Assembly: GCA_020347645.1 (NCBI GenBank)
Contig: CP070736.1
Coordinates: forward strand, 396,553-453,083
Origin: Methanobacteriota archaeon
Lineage (GTDB): Archaea > Thermoplasmatota > Thermoplasmata > UBA10834
Length of the DNA: 56,531 bases
Reading direction: 5' to 3'
The translations under genes were made by a program, and so were the position numbers. Below the pieces are notes generated by a model. It was given only the letters and a program-made list of their open reading frames with translations, made no database searches and was not told the origin of the DNA. Below, piece by piece: positions 1 through 8,719 of the stretch (the first letter of the stretch is position 1; each line of letters opens with the position of its first letter).

Positions 1-533
1 AGGAACTGGCGCAAGAGATGCGCGACCATCTCCTGATCGAACCACCCGACGACCTCGGCAGGTACGAGCTCTATCTGTCTGAGATAAAGACAGCGAAGTT
101 GATTCACGATTGGGTTTCTGAAGTCAGCGAGTTCGAGATGGAGAAGACCTATGGCATCGGTCCTGGTGATATCCGGAGCAAAGTTGAACTGGCCGAATGG
201 CTGATGCATGCTATGTCTAGACTCGCAGGCCTGATCAACAAGAGTGCCGTACCGTACACGGAAGAAATCAACCGGCGGATCGCGTATGGCATTAAGCCAG
301 ATCTACTGGAACTGGTAAGACTGGGAGGCATAGGCCGGGTCAGAGCAAGGGCGTTGCACGACCGCGGCTTGCGAACAATCGAGGACCTCAGAAAGACCTC
401 ATACGACCGCATCAAACAGATCCCGAACATAGGCGAACGGGTTGCCGCATCCATCAAGAAACAGCTAGGCCAGCCACGGGAGGGCGTTGTCCCTGACGGA
501 GAAGATAGTCAGAGGTCTCTAAGTGAGTTTTGA
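1..533 (+). CDS. hel308: Hel308-family DNA helicase, C-terminal end (partial at 5' side)
   Basis: The reading frame is open from the window edge (codons from position 3), so only the last ~177 residues are seen. They match the C-terminal part of the archaeal superfamily 2 helicase Hel308: a YGIGPGDI segment followed by an AEWLMHAMSRLA helix (the ratchet/winged-helix side), then a helix-hairpin-helix region (LGGIGRVRARALHDRGLRT and IPNIGERVA) that binds branched DNA. Hel308 unwinds lagging strands at stalled forks and acts in the cytoplasm on the chromosome. The motor motifs lie outside the window. The stop overlaps the GTG start of cgi121, so the two are co-transcribed; this pairing recurs in archaea. 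Family confidence is high, completeness unknown. Confidence 0.9.
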   Translation, partial: ELAQEMRDHLLIEPPDDLGRYELYLSEIKTAKLIHDWVSEVSEFEMEKTYGIGPGDIRSKVELAEWLMHAMSRLAGLINKSAVPYTEEINRRIAYGIKPDLLELVRLGGIGRVRARALHDRGLRTIEDLRKTSYDRIKQIPNIGERVAASIKKQLGQPREGVVPDGEDSQRSLSEF

Positions 534-1098
534 CCAATCCTTATTACCGTGGTGTGCCGTGTACTCCTCGGTCGATATGTCAGAACTCCTCAACTCGCCG
601 TCACGAGCCGAAGTTGTGGGTTGGCAGTTGGAGGTCGAACCTGGTGAAGCTCGAAAGGTTATGGAGGATGCGCTCGAAGAGGCTTCCGCCAGGGGGGCGG
701 ATGTTCTGGTGGCCGATGGAGAGATGGTATTCGGATTGGACCACATCGCCAGCGCGGCCTTTCACGCGCGGCGAGCCATGGACGAGGGACGCAATTCATC
801 GAAATCGTACTCTATGGAAACCCTTTTGTACGCCTCTGGAGAGAGGCAGCTGAGCAGCGCGATCGCGAAAATGAGTGTGAGCGACAAGACCTCTTCAGTC
901 GCGATAGTCCTCCTGTCAGAAGCTGGCCTTGATGGTCATGAAGGTTGGGATGTCCTTTCCACATTCACGACGGCGCCTCGAACAGAGAGACTGATTAGAT
1001 TTGGAATCACCAAAGAAGAGCTGAAGACCGTCCCTCCCGAGAAACGCGTTGACCTCGTGCTCGAAAAGGTCGCTGCGGTCGACCTAATAAAGAGATAG
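523..1098 (+). CDS. cgi121: KEOPS complex subunit Cgi121
   Basis: This 191-residue protein resembles Cgi121 (TPRKB), the subunit that activates Bud32 and binds the tRNA 3' end within KEOPS, which makes N6-threonylcarbamoyladenosine at position 37 of ANN-decoding tRNAs. The family signature is SMETLLYASGERQLSSAI near the middle, preceded by a helix that retains small residues (AAFHARRAMDEG), and a C-terminal RVDLVLEKVAAVDLIKR helix. I chose the GTG at 523 because AGAGGT lies six bases upstream, although an ATG at 577 would also give a normal N-terminus. It overlaps the hel308 stop, implying translational coupling. No other KEOPS gene is in the window. Assignment is by motif memory, not alignment. 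Confidence 0.87.
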   Translation: MSFDQSLLPWCAVYSSVDMSELLNSPSRAEVVGWQLEVEPGEARKVMEDALEEASARGADVLVADGEMVFGLDHIASAAFHARRAMDEGRNSSKSYSMETLLYASGERQLSSAIAKMSVSDKTSSVAIVLLSEAGLDGHEGWDVLSTFTTAPRTERLIRFGITKEELKTVPPEKRVDLVLEKVAAVDLIKR

Positions 1099-1145
1099 CC
1101 CATAGAGGGCCCTCGTAGGCCGCTTCTATGGTCTCGGGGGGTGCC

Positions 1146-1155
1146 ATTATAATAT
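1146..1155 (+). promoter_or_regulatory. TATA box of ftcD-fchA
   Basis: ATTATAATAT lies about 30 bases before the ATG at 1183. There is no Shine-Dalgarno site before that ATG. This spacing fits a leaderless transcript of the folate gene pair. Confidence 0.55.
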
Positions 1156-1182
1156 GCCCTGTAAACCATTACTCAGACTGTC

Positions 1183-2082
1183 ATGGGTGAGGTAGTCGAG
1201 TGCGTACCGAACTTCAGTGAAGGACGCAGAAGGGAAGTGGTCGATAGGATTGTGCAGTCCATCAGCTCCGTACCGGAGATCAAGATACTCGATGTTGAGA
1301 TGGATGGAGATCACAACCGGTCTGTCATCACTTTCGTGGGCAACAAATCGAGCGTTCAAGAGGGAGCGTTCCTGGCAGCCAGGACGGCGGCAGAGCTCAT
1401 AGATTTGACGAAGCACAGTGGAGAACACCCTAGGATGGGCGCTCTGGACGTGCTGCCGTTCATACCTATTGAGGGAGTCACAATGAAGGAGTGTGCCGAC
1501 ATAGCGGTCGCCGTCGGTGAGAGAATCGCCAAGTCGCTAGAGATACCTGTCTATCTATACGAAGCGGCCGCCAGAAAGCCGAGCAGAAGACAGCTCGAGA
1601 ATGTCCGGCGAGGGCAGTTTGAAGGAATTCGCGAATCCATAAGAACCGACGAGACCCGGCGTCCCGATTTCGGACCGAGACAGGTGCATCCGACTGCTGG
1701 CGCGATCGCCGTCGGGGCAAGAATGCCATTGATAGCTTTCAACATCAATCTGGACTCCCAAGATTTGGACGCAGCAAAGGAGATCGCAAGAACCATAAGG
1801 ACGAGCGGCGGAGGACTGCCCCACCTCAAGGCTTTGGGGCTGCGTCTTGAGGGAAAAGGACTTGTGCAGGTGTCGATGAACCTCACAGACTACACTATTA
1901 CCTCCATGTCGCGGGTATTCGATGAGGTCCAGAGGGAGGCGAACGCGAGAGGTGTCCAAGTGGCGGAGAGCGAAATAATCGGCCTCGTTCCGCTTGATGC
2001 TGTCTGCGACATAGCGGCCAGGTTCTTGAAGCTAGAGAAGTTTGAAAACAAGCAAGTATTGGAGAGGCGGATCTGGTGTTGA
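1183..2082 (+). CDS. ftcD: Glutamate formimidoyltransferase
   Basis: This 299-residue protein moves the formimino group from N-formimino-L-glutamate, the product of histidine breakdown, to tetrahydrofolate. The start VVECVPNFSEGRR and the segment GEHPRMGALDVLPFIPI, which holds the catalytic histidine, are signatures of the formiminotransferase domain; length matches a stand-alone transferase rather than the fused animal FTCD. The start codon follows a TATA-like box at leaderless distance. The next gene overlaps its stop by seven bases and encodes the partner cyclodeaminase, so the pair does the two reactions of the fused enzyme. HutH is 8 kb away on the other strand, which supports a role in histidine catabolism. 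HutU and HutI must be elsewhere if the pathway is complete. Confidence 0.93.
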   Translation: MGEVVECVPNFSEGRRREVVDRIVQSISSVPEIKILDVEMDGDHNRSVITFVGNKSSVQEGAFLAARTAAELIDLTKHSGEHPRMGALDVLPFIPIEGVTMKECADIAVAVGERIAKSLEIPVYLYEAAARKPSRRQLENVRRGQFEGIRESIRTDETRRPDFGPRQVHPTAGAIAVGARMPLIAFNINLDSQDLDAAKEIARTIRTSGGGLPHLKALGLRLEGKGLVQVSMNLTDYTITSMSRVFDEVQREANARGVQVAESEIIGLVPLDAVCDIAARFLKLEKFENKQVLERRIWC

Positions 2083-2696
2083 AAGACGTAAAAGGGCTGA
2101 GCGATTTCTGCGCAGAGTTGTCCTCGAGCGAACCATCTCCGGGAGGCGGCACAGCTTCGGCTTCCGCTGGAGCGATGGCCGCCTCGCTCCTTGCCATGGT
2201 GTGTCAGATAACTCGAAAGAACAAGAAACATGAGGAGCACTGGCAGGAACTGGAGATGATGACCGACTCTCTGCTTACTCTCAGAGACGAGCTCATGAGA
2301 CTCGCCATGGAGGATGCGAGGGCTTATGACGTATTGGTCGAGGCCATGCGGAGGCGCAAGATGGAGGACACTCACGAGGCAGAGAACGCAGTAAAGGATG
2401 CGCTTGGGGGAGCGATAGAAGTGCCTCAGAAGACTTCAAGGGCTTGTGCGAGGATTCTCGAAATGTCCTCGCGAGTCGCTGAAATCGGCGTGCGGAGCGC
2501 GTACTCTGATGTCGCTGTCGCCATCCATCTTGCTGAGGCGGGTGTGAAAGGAGCCCTTGTGAACGTGGCTGTCAACCTTGAGGATTATGAAGATCTAGAG
2601 TATGTCGAGGAGATGAAGAGGGACGTGAAGAACCAATCAGAAAGGGCATCACGGGCGGCGAAAGAGGCTCTGGGTAGGCTTTCGGTGCCAGCATGA
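2076..2696 (+). CDS. fchA: Formimidoyl-tetrahydrofolate cyclodeaminase / methenyl-THF cyclohydrolase (FchA type)
   Basis: This 206-residue protein belongs to the FTCD cyclodeaminase (FTCD_C) family, which releases ammonia from 5-formimino-tetrahydrofolate to give 5,10-methenyl-tetrahydrofolate. The signature is the N-terminal SEPSPGGGTASASAGAMAASL stretch (substrate-binding glycine-rich turn) followed by an all-helical body. Translation starts at TTG 2076 inside the end of ftcD (seven-base overlap), so it is coupled to it. The overlap and product order reproduce the bifunctional FTCD as two chains. The related FchA of bacteria acts as methenyl-THF cyclohydrolase; sequence reading cannot separate the two activities, but the ftcD neighbour favours cyclodeaminase. 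Confidence 0.9.
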   Translation: MLKDVKGLSDFCAELSSSEPSPGGGTASASAGAMAASLLAMVCQITRKNKKHEEHWQELEMMTDSLLTLRDELMRLAMEDARAYDVLVEAMRRRKMEDTHEAENAVKDALGGAIEVPQKTSRACARILEMSSRVAEIGVRSAYSDVAVAIHLAEAGVKGALVNVAVNLEDYEDLEYVEEMKRDVKNQSERASRAAKEALGRLSVPA

Positions 2697-2749
2697 CCGA
2701 GGACTTATCGGTGTCCGCCACCGTATCAGAGTTGATAGAGACGACGATA

Positions 2750-2760
2750 CCTTTAATACA
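2750..2760 (+). promoter_or_regulatory. Possible TATA box before the helical-repeat giant
   Basis: CCTTTAATACA is the only clear AT-rich box in the 127-base gap before 2824. It would place the transcription start near 2785, giving a leader of about 40 bases. Confidence 0.35.
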
Positions 2761-2823
2761 ATTGACTAGGATGAGAACATCTGAAGGTTCTGCCAGGGGG
2801 CTCGATGCTCGCTGGCACGTTCG

Positions 2824-5800
2824 ATGGGAGCATGGTTCAAATTGACCGGCAACTACCTGAAGAGCCTCCAGCTTGCGAAACAGCTCGAGCAGCGTGCGAA
2901 AGAGGCGACCAAGAACAAGAAGCTTGCCGAAAAGGAACGAGAAGCCCTGCAAGATCTAATTGATCTGTGCGAAGAAAGCGATGTGGACCTGTCAGGCGTT
3001 GACAGACTTTTGAGCGAGTTCTCTGCCGCTATCAACGCGAAGGACTACCAAACTGCCATAGGCCATGCCAGAAAGGCGATCGAATCGGCAAGGAACGCAT
3101 ACATTCAGAAGATCGCAGACGTTGCCGACTCGGTGGATGCGGTGCTGAAGCTGATCACCTCGACTGAGAGCGAGTCCAAAGGCGCCTTGGAGATGCTGGA
3201 GAAGAGCAAGGAACTCGTACTCAAGGACGAACTTCAAGACGCTATGAAGCAGGCCAGGAGCGCATACGACGCGGCTGAGAGGACTTTTCACGAGCATTTC
3301 TCCCTTAAGTACTCGCAGGCTCAGGAGACCGTCAACCAGGCTAAGGAGATGGGCGATGATGTCAGCCTCTTCGAGGACCTTCTGAGTCGTTCCAAATCAG
3401 CGCTTGAAAAACAGGATTACGAGGGTGGCATCTCCCAATTGAATGAGGCGCTCGAAGGAGCTGGCGAGAACGTGAGATCGCAGATAGAGGATGCGATATC
3501 TAAGGCGGAGGACTTGACGCGTGCCGGCCAGGGAATCGAAGCGGATATGGCCCGGGTTGAGAGCCACGTAGAGCGGGCGAGAGCAGCTTTGGAGACTCTC
3601 AAATACAGAGATGCGTTGAGCTACTCGAAGAGGGCAGAGAGCGATGCTGAGAAGGCGATATCGAGCAGGCTCAGCGATGGAATTCGCGAATTCAGAGAAG
3701 ACATAAAGTCGGCACAGACGATTGACAAGGACTCTCAGGAATCCAGAGATCTGCTCGACAAGGCTCAGGAGGCAATCAAGGACAAGCGGTTCTTGGATGC
3801 CATCGACATCTTCGAGAATGCAAAGAAGAAGAAGCACGAGGCGAACTTCCAGGCAGTCCTCGGCGTGATAGCGAAAGCGAAGGACAAGTTCGTTCTGGCC
3901 AAGAAAGTAGGTGTTGATATGAGCAAGGCGTTGGAGCTGCTCAACACCTCTAGAAAGAGCCTTCGCAAGGGGGACTTCGACGATGCCATAAGGCTGGCGG
4001 AGGAGAGCGGAGAAGCAGTGGAGAATTCGCTGCAATCGTTCTATCGCGCGCGTGACGAACTAGTGGAGCTGACGAAGATAATCAAGCTGATGAAGAGTAT
4101 TGGACAGGACATCGCAGATGTTGGATCCCGCCTCGAGGAGGCGAAGAAATCATTCGAGGACAGAGACTACGAAAAATCTTCCGAGGCATCGTCCGAAGGA
4201 ATTTCAGGCGCTAGGGAGAGAGTGTACGAAATTGCCAGAGAGAAGATAGACAGCGCGGACGGCATAGTCAAACTGGGCAAGTCAATAGGAGCGGATATCG
4301 CCGAGGCAGAAGCTGACCTAGCGAAGGCCGCAGAAGCGATATCGAGTGAGAATCTTTCCAATGCTATCCACCTCGCAAGCGAGAGCCTGGATGCGGCGAA
4401 CAACGCAACATCGGCGGCGCTCAACGCCAGGCTGCGCAGCCTTGATCAGTTTGTGGATGGCTTTGCGAAACAGGACGAGATCATCGACGATGTGAGGGAC
4501 AAGATCGCGGAGGCCAGGCAATTCCTCGGAACCGGCGACCTATTCAGTACCAACGACCTCCTGGGCGAGATCACCGTCCGTATTGAGAACGTTGGGAGAG
4601 AGGAATGCGAAAAGCTCCTGACATCCGCGCGTGAAAGGCTGAATGTGGCAGAGTCACTGGGTGCTGATACAAAGGCGGTTGAGGAAGCATTCACCATAAT
4701 CGACGAACTCATCGAGAAGAAATCCTATGACGAGACGATGGTGAAGATTAAGGAGGCCAAGGAGCAGGCAGACGAAGTGTCGTTCAGGTTCCTCCAGGCC
4801 GAGTTCTCGTCCGCAAAGGACGCTCTGGAAGAGGCGCAGTCGCTCGGAATAGATGTCAGCGACTCCAGGAAGCAACTCAAAGAAGCCAGAGCGAAAGCGG
4901 AATCGCAGAATTTCATAGATTCTCATGAAATGGTCGCATCTCTGAAGAAGACTGTCGACAGCGCGATCACACGGCATGAGATGATCAAAGATAAGATTCG
5001 GAAGGCTGAGGGGCTCATACAGGAAGCATTGGCAAGCAAGGCGAACGTAGCAGGCCTCGATGAACCCCTGGAGAAAGCCAGGAGGCTGCTCACGGAGGGC
5101 AGGATTGACGATGCCGAAGCAAAATTGGACAATCTTATAGACGAGACTGAGAAACGCTTAGCGATGTATCTTGCAGCAAAGCATATCCTGGCGTCGAAGG
5201 AGAACATTGAGCTTTCTATGTCACATGGCTTGGATGTCCAGGAAGCGCAGGAACTCCTGTCGAAAGCGAAAGAGAGCATGAAGAACAAGAGCTATGACGA
5301 GGCTCTCGAACTCAGCCGAGAATCGGACGAATTTGCCCAGAGAGCACTGGCTGAAGGCGTCGAGGTGCTGGTCAAAGAGCTTCGCAGGATGATTACCGAA
5401 GCGAAGAACGTTAGCATGGATACTGCAGGTGCTGAAAAGCTGGTCGAGAAAGCGAGCGTGCTTGCGACAAACGATGACTACGCTGAGGCGCTCAGGTGTC
5501 TGGACTCCGCCAAGGAGGACATAGATCATATCAGGAACCTCAACGCGCACGCGACGACCGAGATAAAGACTGCAAGGACGAATCTGAAGGAGGCGGAGAT
5601 GCTCAACATGGATGTGGGTCAGGCCCGTGAGATGTTGGAGCAAGCCGTTGATGCGCTAACAAGGCACCAATACGCCATAGCCCTTGAGTTGGCGAAGAAG
5701 TCTTCCGAGACATCGATCGAGATCACGAAAGCCAGTGTATGGAAGACTCTAGAGGATTTCAAGGAACGCATAAGCAAAGCTTCAGAAGAAGGCGTGTACG

Positions 5801-7356
5801 TTGGCACGGCGGAGCGGTGCGTGGCCGAGGGAATAGAGGCGTTCAACGACAAGAGATATCAGGACTCGCTCAAACTGGCGATGAAGTGCGAGGCTGAGAT
5901 GGAGCGAGCAGAGCTGCAGAAGGAGATCAGCACCAAAGCAGTGGAGAACGCCCGGAAGAAGGTGACAGGAGCTGAGGCCGAAGGTATCAAGTCGGACAGT
6001 GCGGTCAACAAGGTCGAAGAGGCGGAGCGTCTGCTGGCGAAGGGACGATACACTGATGCGCTCGTATCGGCGATAGAAACCGGCGATATTCTTCACAACA
6101 TAAGGGAGCATTATGACCGTGCAAGGCTCGAACTCAGCGCAGTCAGGGAGCAGCTGGAGAGGTTGAAGAAGGTCAAGATCGACACTTCTGAATGCGATGA
6201 GATCCTTGATATCTCCAGAGAACATCTCAGTTCGCAGGACTTTGAGAAATTCAGCGATACACTCGCAAGATGCTCCGCGAAGGTAGGCGATCTCTTCGAG
6301 AACTCCGTCAGCAATCTCATGGAGAAATCGACGGAGAAGATTTCTCTGGCAAAATCACTTGGTATCAACACGAAGGCCTGTGAGGATCTGCTAGAGGTGG
6401 CCAAGACCTCGTTCTCGGAGAAACTCTGGGACTTCGCCTACCAGCAGGCGGAGGAGTGCGGCAGCAAATGCGGCGAGTTGATAGACAAGAAGCTTGGCGG
6501 ACTCTTTGCGGACGCTGGGGCGAGATTGGATGCACTCGGTCACTTGGGTGCCGGAGTTAAAACTATCCAGGAAAGCATGGACGTCGCAAAAGGATTCTGC
6601 GAAGCTGGTGACCATGTGAAGGCTTTCGACATCCTGATGGAAGTCGATCAGAGGATAGCGTCAATCGAAGATTCCAACAGGGAGTTCATTGACATATCGA
6701 TCGCTGCCGAAAGCGCCATCGAGAACCTCAAACGGCTCGGAGGTCAGATCAGGGAAGCGGAACGCCTTCTCGCGCTCGCGGACCTGGAGAAAGAGAAGGA
6801 CTACGATTCCGCGATCGAACTCGTAGCAGAAGCGCTGGATACAGCCCAAACCGACTTGGAATCGTATGCCCCCAATATTGATGGCGTCATCGAGACGGAA
6901 GGACTCTATCAAGACCAGGAGGGACAGATCACACTGGTGCTGAGGAACAGCGGCAAGGCCGAGGCAAGAGCCATCACCGCGGAGATGTCAGGTGAGTTCG
7001 AAGTGATTTCCATTCAGAGTCTCACATCCATTGGTCCCGGCAGTGAAGAGCGCCTGACAGCGAAGGTCGTGCCGAAGTTGGACGGAGAGTTGTCTATCAG
7101 CGCAAATGTGAGTTCCAAGAGACCGTTCGACGCCATAACTGATACGGTGGAGGTGAAGGGCAAGCTCGAAGTCTATCCCGCAGGGCCACCGTTCAAGATA
7201 ACACGGGCCAAGAGCGTGGCGAAGTGCGAGGTGTGCAAGGGCAAAATCAAGGAAGGCTTCGACGTGGTCTCCTGCAGATGCGGCAGCCAACATCATCTGA
7301 CGTGCGCCAAGAGATTCAAGACCTGTCCTGTCTGTTCGCAGGATTTTAAGTTCTAG
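2824..7356 (+). CDS. Giant helical-repeat protein with C-terminal RING-like zinc module
   Basis: I do not recognise a named family. The 1510 residues have no signal peptide or membrane segment, so the protein is probably cytoplasmic. From about residue 20 to 1360 there are about 21 imperfect repeats of roughly 65-70 residues. Each has a pattern like lGxDxxxaexLLxxAkxxl followed by a dyxxAlxlaxes helix, as in KSLGINTKACEDLLEVAK or KKVGVDMSKALELLNTSR. The repeats are very acidic and lysine-rich and should form a long alpha-helical rod or solenoid. Residues ~1360-1460 look like a beta-sandwich (ITLVLRNSGKAEARAITAEM). The last ~45 residues hold CEVC, SCRC, QHHLTC and CPVC, spaced as a RING-like or treble-clef zinc site. 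ATG 2824 lacks a good Shine-Dalgarno site. A scaffold or adaptor role is inference. Confidence 0.8.
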   Translation: MGAWFKLTGNYLKSLQLAKQLEQRAKEATKNKKLAEKEREALQDLIDLCEESDVDLSGVDRLLSEFSAAINAKDYQTAIGHARKAIESARNAYIQKIADVADSVDAVLKLITSTESESKGALEMLEKSKELVLKDELQDAMKQARSAYDAAERTFHEHFSLKYSQAQETVNQAKEMGDDVSLFEDLLSRSKSALEKQDYEGGISQLNEALEGAGENVRSQIEDAISKAEDLTRAGQGIEADMARVESHVERARAALETLKYRDALSYSKRAESDAEKAISSRLSDGIREFREDIKSAQTIDKDSQESRDLLDKAQEAIKDKRFLDAIDIFENAKKKKHEANFQAVLGVIAKAKDKFVLAKKVGVDMSKALELLNTSRKSLRKGDFDDAIRLAEESGEAVENSLQSFYRARDELVELTKIIKLMKSIGQDIADVGSRLEEAKKSFEDRDYEKSSEASSEGISGARERVYEIAREKIDSADGIVKLGKSIGADIAEAEADLAKAAEAISSENLSNAIHLASESLDAANNATSAALNARLRSLDQFVDGFAKQDEIIDDVRDKIAEARQFLGTGDLFSTNDLLGEITVRIENVGREECEKLLTSARERLNVAESLGADTKAVEEAFTIIDELIEKKSYDETMVKIKEAKEQADEVSFRFLQAEFSSAKDALEEAQSLGIDVSDSRKQLKEARAKAESQNFIDSHEMVASLKKTVDSAITRHEMIKDKIRKAEGLIQEALASKANVAGLDEPLEKARRLLTEGRIDDAEAKLDNLIDETEKRLAMYLAAKHILASKENIELSMSHGLDVQEAQELLSKAKESMKNKSYDEALELSRESDEFAQRALAEGVEVLVKELRRMITEAKNVSMDTAGAEKLVEKASVLATNDDYAEALRCLDSAKEDIDHIRNLNAHATTEIKTARTNLKEAEMLNMDVGQAREMLEQAVDALTRHQYAIALELAKKSSETSIEITKASVWKTLEDFKERISKASEEGVYVGTAERCVAEGIEAFNDKRYQDSLKLAMKCEAEMERAELQKEISTKAVENARKKVTGAEAEGIKSDSAVNKVEEAERLLAKGRYTDALVSAIETGDILHNIREHYDRARLELSAVREQLERLKKVKIDTSECDEILDISREHLSSQDFEKFSDTLARCSAKVGDLFENSVSNLMEKSTEKISLAKSLGINTKACEDLLEVAKTSFSEKLWDFAYQQAEECGSKCGELIDKKLGGLFADAGARLDALGHLGAGVKTIQESMDVAKGFCEAGDHVKAFDILMEVDQRIASIEDSNREFIDISIAAESAIENLKRLGGQIREAERLLALADLEKEKDYDSAIELVAEALDTAQTDLESYAPNIDGVIETEGLYQDQEGQITLVLRNSGKAEARAITAEMSGEFEVISIQSLTSIGPGSEERLTAKVVPKLDGELSISANVSSKRPFDAITDTVEVKGKLEVYPAGPPFKITRAKSVAKCEVCKGKIKEGFDVVSCRCGSQHHLTCAKRFKTCPVCSQDFKF

Positions 7357-8709
7357 CTACTCAGATCCTCCGATTCTGGCATGTGATATCCTCAATGCAG
7401 GAGTCTCGACGCCGAAAGCGTTCCGCGATTTCGAGCCCGCAATGTCGATTCTGGAGAACATATCCAGCAGGTTGATTCCCATAGTCGACTGACGTATCGA
7501 AGGCCCGGTTTCACCATTCTCGATTGTATAGCCTTCCATCATCAGCCCCGAGAATTCGCCAGTTGCTAAGTTGGGCGAGTCGAATGTTATCCTCAGATAC
7601 ACTCCCCTACCGCACTCTTCGATCATTTCTTCGAGTGAAGCGTCGCCACGCTCGACAACCATGTTCGAAAACGAGATTCCAGGCGGGTCTGTGTAGCTCC
7701 AAGTTCCTCCTCCACGGGAAGAGTTCCCTGTGTTTTCAACGGAATCCTTCCCCGCTGTGTATGAGTCGAAGAGGTATGTCTTCAGCTCTCCCCTTTCTAC
7801 GACCGTCTTCTTCCTCGCAGCGACGCCCTCACCGTCGAATGATGTGCTCCCAAGGCCCCATTGCAGTGTCGGATCATCGTACACTGACAGAATCTCAGAC
7901 CCGATTTCGGTGCCCAGTTTATCGACTAGATAGCTTCTCTTACGCTGAATGTTCTCAGCGTTCACGCCTCCGCCCAACGCTGAAGCAAGTATGTAGCCGG
8001 CCGCGAGAGGGTCGAGGACAACGGGGTAATCTCCAGTCTGCATCTTCGCATGACTCAGCCCATCGATCGCATGTTGCTTCGCACTGCCCCCGACAATCAC
8101 GGGCGAGTTGACATCCATCCGTCTACTCGATGCGTAATCCAATCCCGAGAACATGGAGTCACCAGACCGCGCGACCGCTTCAGCGAATACGTCGAAATAA
8201 GTTATCTTCTGGCAGTCGACGATGCCATTGCTGTTTGCCAAGGCGACTTCCTCCACTGAGGCCGTCAATCCAGCGTTCACGGAGGTTATGCGTTCGTCAT
8301 CGGACGCTTCGTTGACTAGAGCGATGAGCATATCGACGGCCGTTTCCGGTTCCAGGGCCGCCAGACGGGAATCATATATGTCCTCGATGACAACGTGCCG
8401 CGTCGGCTCAGGAAGCCCTTTGAAATCTTCGTCCGCGGTTCCCGCTCTGGCTTGGGACACCGCCAGCTCTGCCGCTTTCTGCAAATCTCCAATCTCATGG
8501 CTTGTGCAGTAGACAAACCCCGAGCTGCCGTTATGGAACACTCGAATAGCGACCCCGGGATCGGCGACGTGTTCCGCCTGCTTGATCGAGCTCTTCTCTA
8601 CTTCGGCGGAGGCAACTCGCGAGTCGACCACCAACACGTCGCAAACTGTACCGCCCATCTTGCCTACAAGTCCCACGATATCCTCAGCGAATTCTGACAA
8701 TTTTGTCAC
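7357..8709 (-). CDS. tldE: TldE/PmbA-family protein (TldD partner)
   Basis: About 450 residues matching the PmbA/TldE branch of the TldD/PmbA family (a U62-type peptidase pair). TldE lacks the zinc site and forms a heterodimer with TldD that degrades unfolded peptides; in bacteria the pair matures microcin B17 and cleaves antitoxin CcdA. Visible family features are DPGVAIRVFHNGSSGFVY, the LDPLAAGYILAS stretch and the C-terminal GVETPALRIS. I chose GTG at 8709 because AGGAGGT sits just upstream, overlapping the tldD stop; a longer frame reaches 8787 but has no site. There is a 10-base gap to tldD. Its stop abuts that of the convergent giant gene with no base between them. Confidence 0.9.
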   Translation of the reverse strand: MTKLSEFAEDIVGLVGKMGGTVCDVLVVDSRVASAEVEKSSIKQAEHVADPGVAIRVFHNGSSGFVYCTSHEIGDLQKAAELAVSQARAGTADEDFKGLPEPTRHVVIEDIYDSRLAALEPETAVDMLIALVNEASDDERITSVNAGLTASVEEVALANSNGIVDCQKITYFDVFAEAVARSGDSMFSGLDYASSRRMDVNSPVIVGGSAKQHAIDGLSHAKMQTGDYPVVLDPLAAGYILASALGGGVNAENIQRKRSYLVDKLGTEIGSEILSVYDDPTLQWGLGSTSFDGEGVAARKKTVVERGELKTYLFDSYTAGKDSVENTGNSSRGGGTWSYTDPPGISFSNMVVERGDASLEEMIEECGRGVYLRITFDSPNLATGEFSGLMMEGYTIENGETGPSIRQSTMGINLLDMFSRIDIAGSKSRNAFGVETPALRISHARIGGSE

Positions 8710-8719
8710 GTGATACCTC

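Noticed and set aside
3397-4035. Minus-strand frame of 212 codons inside the helical giant
   Set aside because: Leu/Arg/Cys-rich antisense shadow created by the biased codon use of the repeat protein.
2824-7356. Tandem DNA repeat array
   Set aside because: The protein repeats are old and divergent; neighbouring units do not share long identical DNA, so this is a repeat protein and not a DNA satellite or CRISPR.
7524-8111. Plus-strand frame of 195 codons
   Set aside because: Shadow of tldE on the opposite strand; Arg/Ser/His-rich nonsense without motifs.
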